The notes under the pieces were generated by a model. It was not told the DNA's origin, ran no database searches, and saw only the letters and a program-made list of their open reading frames with translations. The translations under genes were made by a program, and so were the position numbers. From positions 2,084,861 to 2,148,860 of the forward strand of contig CANLZI010000001.1 in NCBI GenBank assembly GCA_947495555.1: a stretch of 64,000 nt of DNA, read 5' to 3'. Of this stretch, positions 19,134-28,927 are shown piece by piece (position 1 is the stretch's first letter; each line of letters starts with the position of its first letter). This DNA is from an uncultured Erythrobacter sp. (GTDB taxonomy: Bacteria > Pseudomonadota > Alphaproteobacteria > Sphingomonadales > Sphingomonadaceae).

Positions 19134-20177
19134 TTACCCGCCCGTGCGGGTCGCATTGGTCCAGACAGGCTGGCTGCGCGCATTTCCGGCAAAGCCGTCA
19201 TACAAAGCGCGCGCAATGGTTGCGATCCGAGCTTCGCGGGCGCGCCGCGCGCCTTGGCCTGTTACATAGATTGCCACTGCAATTGCGCGGCCATCGGGCG
19301 CTTCGATAATGCCAATATCGCTGGATGTGTTGTTGAGCGAGCCGGTTTTGTGGCTGACAGCTGCATCTTCAGGCATCAAAGCCGGTATGCGCCGTGTGCC
19401 AGTACGAGTGCGGCTCATCGCGCCCAAAATCACATTGCGGCTTTCCGCGCTTAGAAACTTGCCCTGATACAGACCCTGCAACAGCTGGACCATAGCACGC
19501 GGCGTTGCGGCATCGCGCTTGTCGATATGGGAAGCTGGATCAAACTCGCCATCGTCGCGCACCAAGGTGGCAATATCGCGATTGATGCTGAATTCGGTAA
19601 TGCCCTGGCGCCGCATCCAGTCATTGACCTTTGCCGGACCTCCAACCGCCTTCAGCAGTGCGTCGGTCGCCGGATTGCTGGAGCGGGTGATCATAATCTC
19701 GATCAGATCCAACGCCTGCATGTAATTGCCCTTGCGAACCGGCGCGGCCGCGCTGGAATATTTGGCCGAGCGGACGGGGATCAGCAGTGGAAACTCGCTG
19801 GTCAGCGAATAGCGGTTCTGTTCGACCATTTCGAGATAGGCAGCGGCAACCGCGATTTTGCTGGTCGAGGCCATGGGGAAATGCTGGTCACCCAACACCA
19901 TAATCTCTTTGCCCGTCGCCAGATCAATCGCTGCCACACCGATCCGGCCTTTGCTGCCATCGGCCAGCTGCGCAATCCGGCGCTCGAACGATGTTTCGTA
20001 AACGGCTTCGAATGTTTGGGGTGCGCGAACATCCGTGCCCAGCAGGCTGTCAAAGCTGGCTTCCAGCTGAGTACCCTGGGCGCGTGTCTGCGTTTGAGCA
20101 TGCGTAGGCGTGGCCATAGCCACAACCGCGGCCAGCGAAACCAGACTCAATGTTCGAATGCGTTTGAACATAGACAT
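19134..20177 (-). CDS. Class A beta-lactamase family protein with altered omega loop
   Basis: A secreted serine hydrolase with a Sec signal peptide ending in THA-Q. The 347-residue protein has the class A layout: S104-T-S-K107, S166-S-N168 in place of SDN, and K277-T-G279. Counting without gaps from the SSN motif through the conserved GGP (179-181) to the omega loop puts Ile202 where class A enzymes have the deacylating Glu166 (local sequence NRDIATLV instead of RWEPELN). The loop then carries about seven extra residues, including Glu211, before RDAATP. It may hydrolyse beta-lactams poorly, use Glu211, or act on another substrate. It is not an obvious acquired resistance gene. Confidence 0.85.
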   Translation of the reverse strand: MSMFKRIRTLSLVSLAAVVAMATPTHAQTQTRAQGTQLEASFDSLLGTDVRAPQTFEAVYETSFERRIAQLADGSKGRIGVAAIDLATGKEIMVLGDQHFPMASTSKIAVAAAYLEMVEQNRYSLTSEFPLLIPVRSAKYSSAAAPVRKGNYMQALDLIEIMITRSSNPATDALLKAVGGPAKVNDWMRRQGITEFSINRDIATLVRDDGEFDPASHIDKRDAATPRAMVQLLQGLYQGKFLSAESRNVILGAMSRTRTGTRRIPALMPEDAAVSHKTGSLNNTSSDIGIIEAPDGRAIAVAIYVTGQGARRAREARIATIARALYDGFAGNARSQPVWTNATRTGG

Positions 20178-20341
20178 TGTTATAACCCCTGCATGCTTGG
20201 CCGAAGGTTAACGAGGTAAGATTCCGCCTAGCAAGCGAAATAGCCCGTTTGCACGATGAAAAGTGCCTTCGTAGCGGCAAAGGCCCGAAACAGCGCCAAA
20301 AATTGCGGGATTCGGGCCCCTTTCGCCACTGTTAGTCCTGG

Positions 20342-22189
20342 TTATTTAGCTTTTTCAGCCTCGATCCAGCTGTTGATGCGGCGTTCCAGCATCGACAAAG
20401 GAAGCGATCCGTTGCCCAAAACGGTGTCATGGAACCCGCGAATATCAAATGCTTCACCCAGTTCCTGCTCCGCCTTGGCGCGCAGTTCCTGAATCTTGAT
20501 CATCCCGATTTTATAGGACGTTGCCTGACCCGGCATCACGAAATAGCGCTGCACTTCTGCCTTAACCGCTGTTGCAGGAATGGGTGAGTTGGCGAGGAAA
20601 TAGTCATTTGCCTGCTGCTCGCTCCATCCTTTGGAGTGGATGCCTGTATCCACCACCAAGCGAATGGCTCGCCACATCTCAGTCGTTAGACGCCCGAAGT
20701 CGGAATAGGGATCCTGAAAGGCACCCATCTCCTTGGCGAGAATTTCCGAATAGAGCGCCCAGCCTTCACTGAAGGCAGAAATTGATCCGCCTTGCCCGCG
20801 GAATTTCGGGACATCAGTCAATTCTTGCGCGATTGAGCCCTGCATGTGGTGGCCCGGATTGCCCTCGTGATAGGCAACCACCTCAAGCGATGGGATCGAC
20901 ATTGCACGCATGTCAGACAGATGGGCATAATAGATACCGGGTCGCGAACCGTCAGGCGTTCCCCGGCGGTAATGCTGCGGCGCGCCATCTTGCTCGCGGA
21001 ATGGTTCCACCCGTTTCACCACCAGATCAGCCTTTGGCAAAGTGCCAAAAAATTCAGGCAGCTTCGTATTGATGAAAGCCAGATGCTCTTCGGCCTGATC
21101 GATATATTGCTGCGCGCCTGCATCATTGTTGGGATAGAAGAATTGGTCATCTTCCCGCACAAAGGTGAAGAAGGCCTGCAGATCGCCGTCAAAGCCAACC
21201 TGTTCCTTGATCGCTTCCATTTCTGATCGGATGCGGGCCACCTCATCCAATCCGATCTGATGGATTTCATCAGCGGTCAGGTCGGTCGTGGTCATCGCAT
21301 TCAGGCGATAATTGTAAAAGTCACCCCCGTCGGGCAGTTCGCTAACACCTTGGGCTTCCTCGGAAGCGTTGGGCCGGTCCTGCTCGAACCAATCGATGAC
21401 CCGCTGATAGGCGGGCGCCATTTCTTCGACCAATGCGGTGCGGGCTTCTTCGCGCAATTCATCGGCGCGCTCGGCGGTGATAATGTCGTCTTCAACCAGC
21501 TTGGCCAGGTGATCTTGAGAAGCGGTCCACAGCGCGGCTGGTGCTGTTTCTTCAGCGTCATCGAACGGCTCGCCGCTGATCAATTTGCGCGATTCAGCGA
21601 TCACGGCGTCATAAGAGAAGCGGGGCGGGCGCGTGCCGAACTCGGCATTGGCCTGCGCGCGTTCCAGCAATTGATCCATGGCCGTGCCAATCCCGCCCAA
21701 GCGGGCGATGAAGGCAACCATGTCGGATTCATCCTCCACCTTGTGTTGGCTGATAAGGAAGCTGGGCAGCGATGTGTGCGTGCCGTTCATCTGGTGAAGG
21801 ATGTAACTCTGGCTGCGGAAATTGGCCTCGGCTTCGGCCTGATCCTTGCGGAACACCCACATGTCCCAAGACAATTTATCGGCCTCGGACAGCGTATCGT
21901 AATCGAAATTGGCTTCCATTTCGGCCACGGTTTGCAGCCGCCATTCTAGCAATTTTTGGCTACCAGCGACCGAATAATCGTCGATCTTGTCATAGTCAGA
22001 TTTACGGCCAAGTGCGGTTTGGCGGATCGGGCTGAATGCGATCTCTTCCTCGAATTTTTCATCAAACCATTGGTTCAAACATTCGGACTGGGTGGTTGCG
22101 CATTCAATGGTGGCGACGGGCGGCTGCATCATGTCGCATCCAACAAGCGCGACCGATGACAGGAGCAATGCGGCGAATTTCGTTTTCAT
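20342..22189 (-). CDS. DUF885 lipoprotein, probable zinc metallopeptidase
   Basis: The 615-residue protein starts at the ATG at 22189 behind AGAGAGGG and has a short signal peptide with lipobox LVGC (Cys18), so it is likely a membrane-anchored periplasmic protein. The body is the DUF885 family, with the metal-binding signature YHEGNPGHHMQ and a downstream GWALYSE segment carrying the expected acidic ligand. Family members resemble helical metallopeptidases, but the substrate is unknown. An in-frame start at 22339 would put non-signal sequence in front of the lipobox and was rejected. Confidence 0.88.
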   Translation of the reverse strand: MKTKFAALLLSSVALVGCDMMQPPVATIECATTQSECLNQWFDEKFEEEIAFSPIRQTALGRKSDYDKIDDYSVAGSQKLLEWRLQTVAEMEANFDYDTLSEADKLSWDMWVFRKDQAEAEANFRSQSYILHQMNGTHTSLPSFLISQHKVEDESDMVAFIARLGGIGTAMDQLLERAQANAEFGTRPPRFSYDAVIAESRKLISGEPFDDAEETAPAALWTASQDHLAKLVEDDIITAERADELREEARTALVEEMAPAYQRVIDWFEQDRPNASEEAQGVSELPDGGDFYNYRLNAMTTTDLTADEIHQIGLDEVARIRSEMEAIKEQVGFDGDLQAFFTFVREDDQFFYPNNDAGAQQYIDQAEEHLAFINTKLPEFFGTLPKADLVVKRVEPFREQDGAPQHYRRGTPDGSRPGIYYAHLSDMRAMSIPSLEVVAYHEGNPGHHMQGSIAQELTDVPKFRGQGGSISAFSEGWALYSEILAKEMGAFQDPYSDFGRLTTEMWRAIRLVVDTGIHSKGWSEQQANDYFLANSPIPATAVKAEVQRYFVMPGQATSYKIGMIKIQELRAKAEQELGEAFDIRGFHDTVLGNGSLPLSMLERRINSWIEAEKAK

Positions 22190-22394
22190 GGGGCGACCCT
22201 CTCTCAGTAATAGAATGTGTCCGATATGCGATATTTTCTTCCAAAAGCAAAGAAGGGATGGCCGCGACTGGTTTTGGGTTGGTTGGTACACAACGGCCGG
22301 CCAAACCGATGGGGCATCCACCCCATATCTGCCGATCACGGATTAGGCTCTTATCGCTCTGGTCAACAATGCAGCAGCGAAGAGGATCTGAGCG

Positions 22395-22829
22395 ATGAAT
22401 AAGGTAACGACGGGATTGATGATCGCCGCGGTGGCTTTGCCATTGGGTGCATGCGTGCCTGATTACGGGGTTGGGCCGGCAGTGGGAGCACCTCCCTTGC
22501 AGCAGCGCGCCTCTATCCCCAACAGCATTTCGACCCGAGACAATGACACGATCTATGTCTCAACCAGCGATTCTCCGGGTTCTGGGGTCAATCTGTGCAT
22601 GCGCAATTCGGCCACATGGGACAAAGGCTTCACCGTCCATAACAAGGGCCGCAACAAGGTGGATAAGGGGCGTACGGTGTGCACCCGCGTGGTCGCAACG
22701 TCGGGCGTTATCGTCGGCTTGGAAAAGCGCAAATTCCCTGGTGATTTCCGCAAGGTGGGCACCCAAACTTTCGATTTCACCGGCTGGGATGGCTATCAAG
22801 TGACGTTGGATTGGCAGAAGGAAGGCTAA
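22395..22829 (+). CDS. Small lipoprotein of unknown function
   Basis: I do not recognise the family. The 144-residue product starts with ATG after AGAGGATC and has a signal peptide with lipobox LGAC near residue 20. The mature part is small and beta-rich in appearance, with two cysteines (NLCMRN and RTVCTR) that could form a disulphide in the periplasm. The end (FTGWDGYQVTLDW) is aromatic. The gene is monocistronic, divergent from the DUF885 gene and convergent with groEL, sharing a two-way terminator with it. Confidence 0.75.
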   Translation: MNKVTTGLMIAAVALPLGACVPDYGVGPAVGAPPLQQRASIPNSISTRDNDTIYVSTSDSPGSGVNLCMRNSATWDKGFTVHNKGRNKVDKGRTVCTRVVATSGVIVGLEKRKFPGDFRKVGTQTFDFTGWDGYQVTLDWQKEG

Positions 22830-22869
22830 GAATTTTTGGTTCACCCAAATTGAAATACCCCAAGAAAAA

Positions 22870-22901
22870 GCCCCGGCGGATCGCTCCGCCGGGGCCTTTT
22901 T
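22870..22901. terminator. Bidirectional terminator between lipoprotein gene and groEL
   Basis: Perfect 11-base-pair GC-rich stem (22870-22880 with 22885-22895). It has a T run on the right for the plus strand and an A run on the left that becomes a T run on the minus strand, so it can end both convergent transcripts. Confidence 0.92.
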
Positions 22902-22926
22902 GCAAGCGTGTTCTGGGTGGCTGGGC

Positions 22927-24582
<1,656 letters not shown>

Positions 24583-24632
24583 TTATTCTCCTGAATAGGT
24601 TTGATTGAATACAAAGCGTGGGCGATTGGCGA

Positions 24633-24920
24633 TCAGCCAATGATCCCCATGATGTCGCTTTCTTTCATGATGAGCAGGTCTTCACCGTCGATTTTGACTT
24701 CGGTGCCGGACCATTTGCCGAACAGAACCTTGTCGCCGGCTTTCACGTCGAGCGCGATGCGGGCACCGCTGTCGTCGCGGGCGCCTTCACCAGCAGCGAC
24801 GATTTCGCCTTCGCTTGGCTTTTCTTGGGCAGAGTCGGGAATAATGATGCCACCAGCAGTTTTCTGGTCGGCCTCGATGCGGCGGACGACAACGCGGTCG
24901 TGCAGCGGACGAAATGCCAT
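24633..24920 (-). CDS. groS: Co-chaperonin GroES
   Basis: The 10-kDa lid of the GroEL cage. The 95-residue protein begins [14 protein letters not shown] and contains the mobile loop that binds GroEL ([18 protein letters not shown]). I chose the ATG at 24920; the in-frame extension to 25022 would run through the CIRCE element and is not plausible. Confidence 0.97.
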   Translation of the reverse strand: MAFRPLHDRVVVRRIEADQKTAGGIIIPDSAQEKPSEGEIVAAGEGARDDSGARIALDVKAGDKVLFGKWSGTEVKIDGEDLLIMKESDIMGIIG

Positions 24921-24956
24921 ATTGGATGACCTTTCTTTTGGGTTGAACAATGATGA

Positions 24957-24983
24957 TTGGCACTCTCCGGTTAAGAGTGCCAG
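24957..24983 (-). promoter_or_regulatory. CIRCE operator of groESL
   Basis: TTGGCACTC and GAGTGCCAG form a nine-base inverted repeat with a nine-base spacer. This matches the CIRCE element, which is bound by the HrcA repressor and released on heat shock. It lies 37 bases upstream of the groES start, the usual place in the leader or promoter. The outermost base pair is a mismatch. Confidence 0.95.
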
Positions 24984-25072
24984 CGAGGCGCAAATGGGGA
25001 TGCGCGGGCCATGAGTCAACACATGCCACGAAGAAAAATTTGCAGAATTTTGCTAAATGGGTAGCGGCCCAA

Positions 25073-26467
25073 TCACCCGGGGCGGACGGTCAATCCCAAT
25101 CGCTCGCGAAGCATCCAGCGCCAGGTCAACAGACCCGCTGCGCAGAACAGTCCAGCAGCAAGGCCAATCCACACCCCAATTCCGGCCAAAGGCGTGAAGA
25201 ATCCCAGCCCAATCGCCAGCCCCATTCCTGGCACCCAATAGCTGAAGGTGGCAATCCACATCGGCACGCGTGTGTCTTGCAGGCCGCGCAAGGCTCCCAA
25301 AGAAACGGCCTGGATGCCGTCGGCCAGCTGGAAGATTGCGGCCCACACCAGATACTGCAGGGCAAATCCGACCAGCGCCGCATTGCGCGGTGCGTTGACA
25401 TCAACATAGATCGACAGCAGCGCCTTGGGGGCAAATATCATGGCCAGAGCGGTGGCGGCCATAAAGCCTGTTCCCATCAACAAGCCGGCAAAGCCAGCCT
25501 GGGCAATGCCCTGCCGATCGCGCGCGCCATAGAAATAGCCGACCCTGATCGTGGCCGCCTGGCCGATGCCAAAGGGCACCTGAAAGGCAAGCGCCGCCAA
25601 CTGCAGCGCGACCGTGTGGCCTGCCAATTCTGCCGCGCCAAACCGTCCCATCATGAATGCCGCCGCGCCGAAAATCCCCGCCTCGGCCACAACCGTCAGC
25701 GATATCGGTGTACCGATCCGCACAAGCGTGCCGAACACTTGCCAATCGGCCCGCCACCAGTTGGAAAAGATACGATAGCGGTGCAGCAACTTGTCCCAAC
25801 GGATCACTGCAACATAGGCCAGTAGCACCACAATGGTTGTGATGATGGTGGCGATCGCTGCGCCGACCAGCTCCAGCCGAGGCATACCGAAATTGCCGAA
25901 AATCAGCGCATAATTAGCCGCCGCATTCACGAAGATTCCGGCTCCGGTAATGGCGGTGGCGAGATAGGGCTTGCCCAATGTCGAGACGTAATTTCTCAGC
26001 ACGCTGGCCGTGATCATTGGCACCATCGAGAACACCAGCACCGCCATATAGCCGTTCGACAAATCGATGATCGCGCTTTGCTGGCCGGTCACCTGCATCA
26101 GCGGTTTCAGCATGAAATAGGACAAAGCCATCCCGATGCTGCCAGCGATAATTGCCAGCCACAACGCCATGCGGGTGGCTCGGCGGACTGGTCTGACACC
26201 GCGTGGATTGGCGCCCAACTCGGCTGAGATAACGGGTGCAACCGCGCCAGTCATTGCGCTGAGCGCCCACACCAGCAGTCCGAACCATGACACGGCGAGC
26301 GAGCTGGCGGCCAGCTCCTCATCCCCCAGCCGAGCGATGAAGATGACATCAATCGCATAGGTCAGCATTTGCAAAAGATTGGCGAGCGCCAACGGCCACG
26401 ACAGCCGGAAGGTCGCCCGTATTTCTTCGCCCCAGCTGGGGGTTTGGAAAGTTTGTGTCTTTTGCAT
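25073..26467 (-). CDS. MATE-family multidrug/sodium antiporter
   Basis: An inner-membrane exporter that expels cationic drugs or metabolites in exchange for Na+ or H+. The 464-residue protein contains about 12 hydrophobic segments in two related halves. The N-terminal half shows the MATE pattern (LSWPLALANLLQMLTYAIDVIFIARLGDEELAA) and the second half starts with an equivalent region (GTPISLTVVAEAGIFGAAAFMMGRFG). I chose the ATG at 26467, after AAGAGA; the longer frame to 26587 adds a non-conserved stretch. It is transcribed alone, and substrates cannot be inferred. Confidence 0.93.
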   Translation of the reverse strand: MQKTQTFQTPSWGEEIRATFRLSWPLALANLLQMLTYAIDVIFIARLGDEELAASSLAVSWFGLLVWALSAMTGAVAPVISAELGANPRGVRPVRRATRMALWLAIIAGSIGMALSYFMLKPLMQVTGQQSAIIDLSNGYMAVLVFSMVPMITASVLRNYVSTLGKPYLATAITGAGIFVNAAANYALIFGNFGMPRLELVGAAIATIITTIVVLLAYVAVIRWDKLLHRYRIFSNWWRADWQVFGTLVRIGTPISLTVVAEAGIFGAAAFMMGRFGAAELAGHTVALQLAALAFQVPFGIGQAATIRVGYFYGARDRQGIAQAGFAGLLMGTGFMAATALAMIFAPKALLSIYVDVNAPRNAALVGFALQYLVWAAIFQLADGIQAVSLGALRGLQDTRVPMWIATFSYWVPGMGLAIGLGFFTPLAGIGVWIGLAAGLFCAAGLLTWRWMLRERLGLTVRPG

Positions 26468-26668
26468 GGTCTCTTGCGTGGTCAATATCTGCCAGCCAAA
26501 AGACCAGCCGGACCGGATAGGCGCGTATGATTTTTCAGGCAATGTGATTGGCTGACCCGGGCGAATTCCGGCGCGAAGTGCGGCCAACGCACAACAGCTG
26601 TTCTTCAGCTTGCAGCAAGGACCAAGCTGCCATAGAAAATTTACTTCAAGAAAATCAGGAGACTAGTC

Positions 26669-27205
26669 ATGCGCAAGGCAAAACTTGCAATATCCTGCCT
26701 CGCTTTGGCTTGTGCGGCGATTTCAGCACCGGCGCAGGCTGATGAGGTGTTTGGCGGCATTTATGTGCATGCGATCGACACGCCGCTCACCTTTCAAACG
26801 GGCGAGGGTGGGGCGGATTTTCAGATCGGCTATCGCTTCGATCCGATTGAGGGCGCGCTTGATCTGCAACCCTATGTGATTGGCTCACTCAACACCGATG
26901 GCGACACCAGCTTTGTCGGCGTCGGGGTCAGCCGCAAATTTGACTTGGGTCCGGTCTATCTGCGGCCCGGTGTGGGGCTGGTGGTGCATGACGGACCATC
27001 GCGGCGAGTGGATCTTGCCAGCGGGCGGCGCACTGATCTGGGCAGCCGTGTTTTGTTTGAGCCAGAGATCGCGCTGGGCACGCATTTGTCAGAGAGCATT
27101 TCGCTGGAGGCCAGCTGGGTCCACATCAGCCACGCGCGACTGTTCAATTCCGGGCAGAACCCGGGCATCGACATGATGGGCGTACGGCTGAATATGGCCT
27201 TTTGA
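26669..27205 (+). CDS. PagL-like acyloxyacyl hydrolase (outer membrane)
   Basis: A predicted beta-barrel of 178 residues with a Sec signal peptide (AQA-D). The C-terminal part has the lipid A 3-O-deacylase pattern: VHISHARLF with His and Ser in H-x-S-H arrangement, then NPGIDMMGVRLNMAF, where an acidic residue follows as in PagL and the chain ends in Phe, as outer-membrane proteins do. The ribosome site is AGGAGA. PagL removes an acyl chain from lipid A. Many sphingomonads make glycosphingolipids instead of LPS, so the true substrate here is uncertain. Confidence 0.82.
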   Translation: MRKAKLAISCLALACAAISAPAQADEVFGGIYVHAIDTPLTFQTGEGGADFQIGYRFDPIEGALDLQPYVIGSLNTDGDTSFVGVGVSRKFDLGPVYLRPGVGLVVHDGPSRRVDLASGRRTDLGSRVLFEPEIALGTHLSESISLEASWVHISHARLFNSGQNPGIDMMGVRLNMAF

Positions 27206-27264
27206 AAGCGGCTGCGCTGAACATTACCAAGCGCAGGAATTTATCGCATTGGGATCACAACAGA

Positions 27265-28662
27265 TCAGGAACGCACTAGGGGCTGCGTCAGGCAATGCGG
27301 GCCTCCGTGCCAATTCCACAGCTCTCGCCCGGGGAAGGTATCGACCATGATGCCGTCTTCTCTCAGTGCCGCGATTGTGGCCGGATTGCCATCATAGGCG
27401 ATCACTCGTCCTGGCACTGCCTGGACTACGTTGGAGGCTTGGCGACGTTGTTCGGGATAGGTCACGCGCATGAAGTGATCGAATGCAGCTTGGTCACCGT
27501 CCGGAATGGCGCCACCAGTGTTGGTGATCCGGTATCCTTGATCACGACAGAAATCGACCAGCTTCATGCCTTCGATTTTCTCCGCTTTGCCTGAACCAGC
27601 CGCATAGCGCGTGAGAGTGCCAATCCCTTTCAGCAGTTCGAGACCCTTTTCGGCGTCCTCTTTGGGCAAAATGGATTGTCGAACGGCCCCGCGGATAAAG
27701 CGCGCAAGCGGATTGTCTTCAGCATGCGCAGCTTCGAAAACATACGGCAGAGAAAGCGCATGTTTGGGGCCAACCAGTGTAAAACTTGTATCCAGATGCA
27801 GGAACAACACGGCCAGTTCGCTGGAATCGTTGGTTTCGCCTGGATAGACTTCACGTAAATATTCAGGCGTTCCGATTTGGACGGTGTAAATATCCATATC
27901 GAGTTCACGTGCAAGGACAGCGCCCGCTTCGCGTGATGTCCGGTTGCCCACGCCAAGGAACATGGTTTTTTCATCCACCACCATTGCGTCTCCGCCTTCG
28001 ATGATGAAACCCTGCTCAACGGCATCAACCGCAATGGGCACGTCGCTTAGCATGGGAGAATAGCGGTAGATAAAGCGCAGCAGCATGTTTTCCCGCCCAC
28101 GCCATGGCGATGCGGAATTGCAAATCACCAATCCCTTTGGCGTCATGAAGGCGCTGTCGCGGGTCCACATTGTGGCGGAAAAATCATCGACCAGATGATC
28201 GTAATTGCCCTCACTATCCAACCGATAAAGCCAATCCTTGTCCTGCCCCATGATGACTTCGGCCGTGATGTCATTGGGAGAGCCACCAAGGCGTGGGTAG
28301 GCCGCGTCAATCCAAGCCTCCCAAATCCCGTTTGACAGGGTGGCTTCGCGCGCCGCATTTAGGGCATCGACGACTTCGACCAGCTCTGCCCCGCTTTGGC
28401 GCAGCAGATCGTTCAACCCAGCATGCTGTGCTTCGGCATCAACGGGCGAAAAATCCACTCCGGGAATAAGCGCTCGTCCGAACTGGGTGGTAATTCCGCT
28501 GGTAGAGTTGGTTGAGTGAACAAGAACCTTGTCGAGCTTGCCGATGTCGGAGGTTAGTGGCGGGCTTGCGTGTTGCGCCAACGCCAGTTTGGGCATGCTT
28601 CCCATGGCAGCGAGCGTAGTAGCTGTGCTTCCAGCAAGAAATTCTCGTTTCGAAATGCGCAT
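27265..28662 (-). CDS. Exported arginine-deiminase-family enzyme
   Basis: The 465-residue protein belongs to the guanidino-group-modifying (arginine deiminase/amidinotransferase) fold. Visible active-site elements are TRDSAF (substrate Asp), EGGDAMVV, the catalytic His in FLHLDTSFTLV and the nucleophile Cys in GGPHCLTQP near the C-terminus. These elements are intact. The N-terminus has a Tat-like signal, SKREFLAGSTATTLAAMG, with Lys-Arg instead of Arg-Arg, ending near ALA-Q. Typical arginine deiminases are cytoplasmic, so export is unusual. Deimination of arginine or a related guanidine compound in the periplasm is the likely role. It stands alone with no ornithine-pathway genes nearby. Confidence 0.85.
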   Translation of the reverse strand: MRISKREFLAGSTATTLAAMGSMPKLALAQHASPPLTSDIGKLDKVLVHSTNSTSGITTQFGRALIPGVDFSPVDAEAQHAGLNDLLRQSGAELVEVVDALNAAREATLSNGIWEAWIDAAYPRLGGSPNDITAEVIMGQDKDWLYRLDSEGNYDHLVDDFSATMWTRDSAFMTPKGLVICNSASPWRGRENMLLRFIYRYSPMLSDVPIAVDAVEQGFIIEGGDAMVVDEKTMFLGVGNRTSREAGAVLARELDMDIYTVQIGTPEYLREVYPGETNDSSELAVLFLHLDTSFTLVGPKHALSLPYVFEAAHAEDNPLARFIRGAVRQSILPKEDAEKGLELLKGIGTLTRYAAGSGKAEKIEGMKLVDFCRDQGYRITNTGGAIPDGDQAAFDHFMRVTYPEQRRQASNVVQAVPGRVIAYDGNPATIAALREDGIMVDTFPGRELWNWHGGPHCLTQPLVRS

Positions 28663-28828
28663 AGATAGGCCCCGCTAGAATTGACTGCGCGACCATAGAT
28701 CAATTTGGCATCTCTCAGTCGCTTAAGCAAACTCTTGATTGTATTTATTATCCTGAGATTTGGTATCCGCTTTCAAGCTGGCATCATCGTGTTCGACCCA
28801 AGTCGCCAGACCCGACAATTCGCCAGAA

Positions 28829-28860
28829 CCAAAAGGGGCAGCGCCTTGCAGCACCGCCCC
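28829..28860 (-). terminator. Terminator after the DUF305/LVIVD gene
   Basis: On the minus strand a 10-base-pair stem with two wobbles closes a six-base loop and is followed by TTTT. It lies about 70 bases downstream of the stop codon at 28928. Confidence 0.7.
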
Positions 28861-28927
28861 ATTCGTTAGACTTGGCTTCTTTCACAATGCGGCCTGTCAA
28901 TGGCCGCGCGTGATCAGGCGCCGATCA

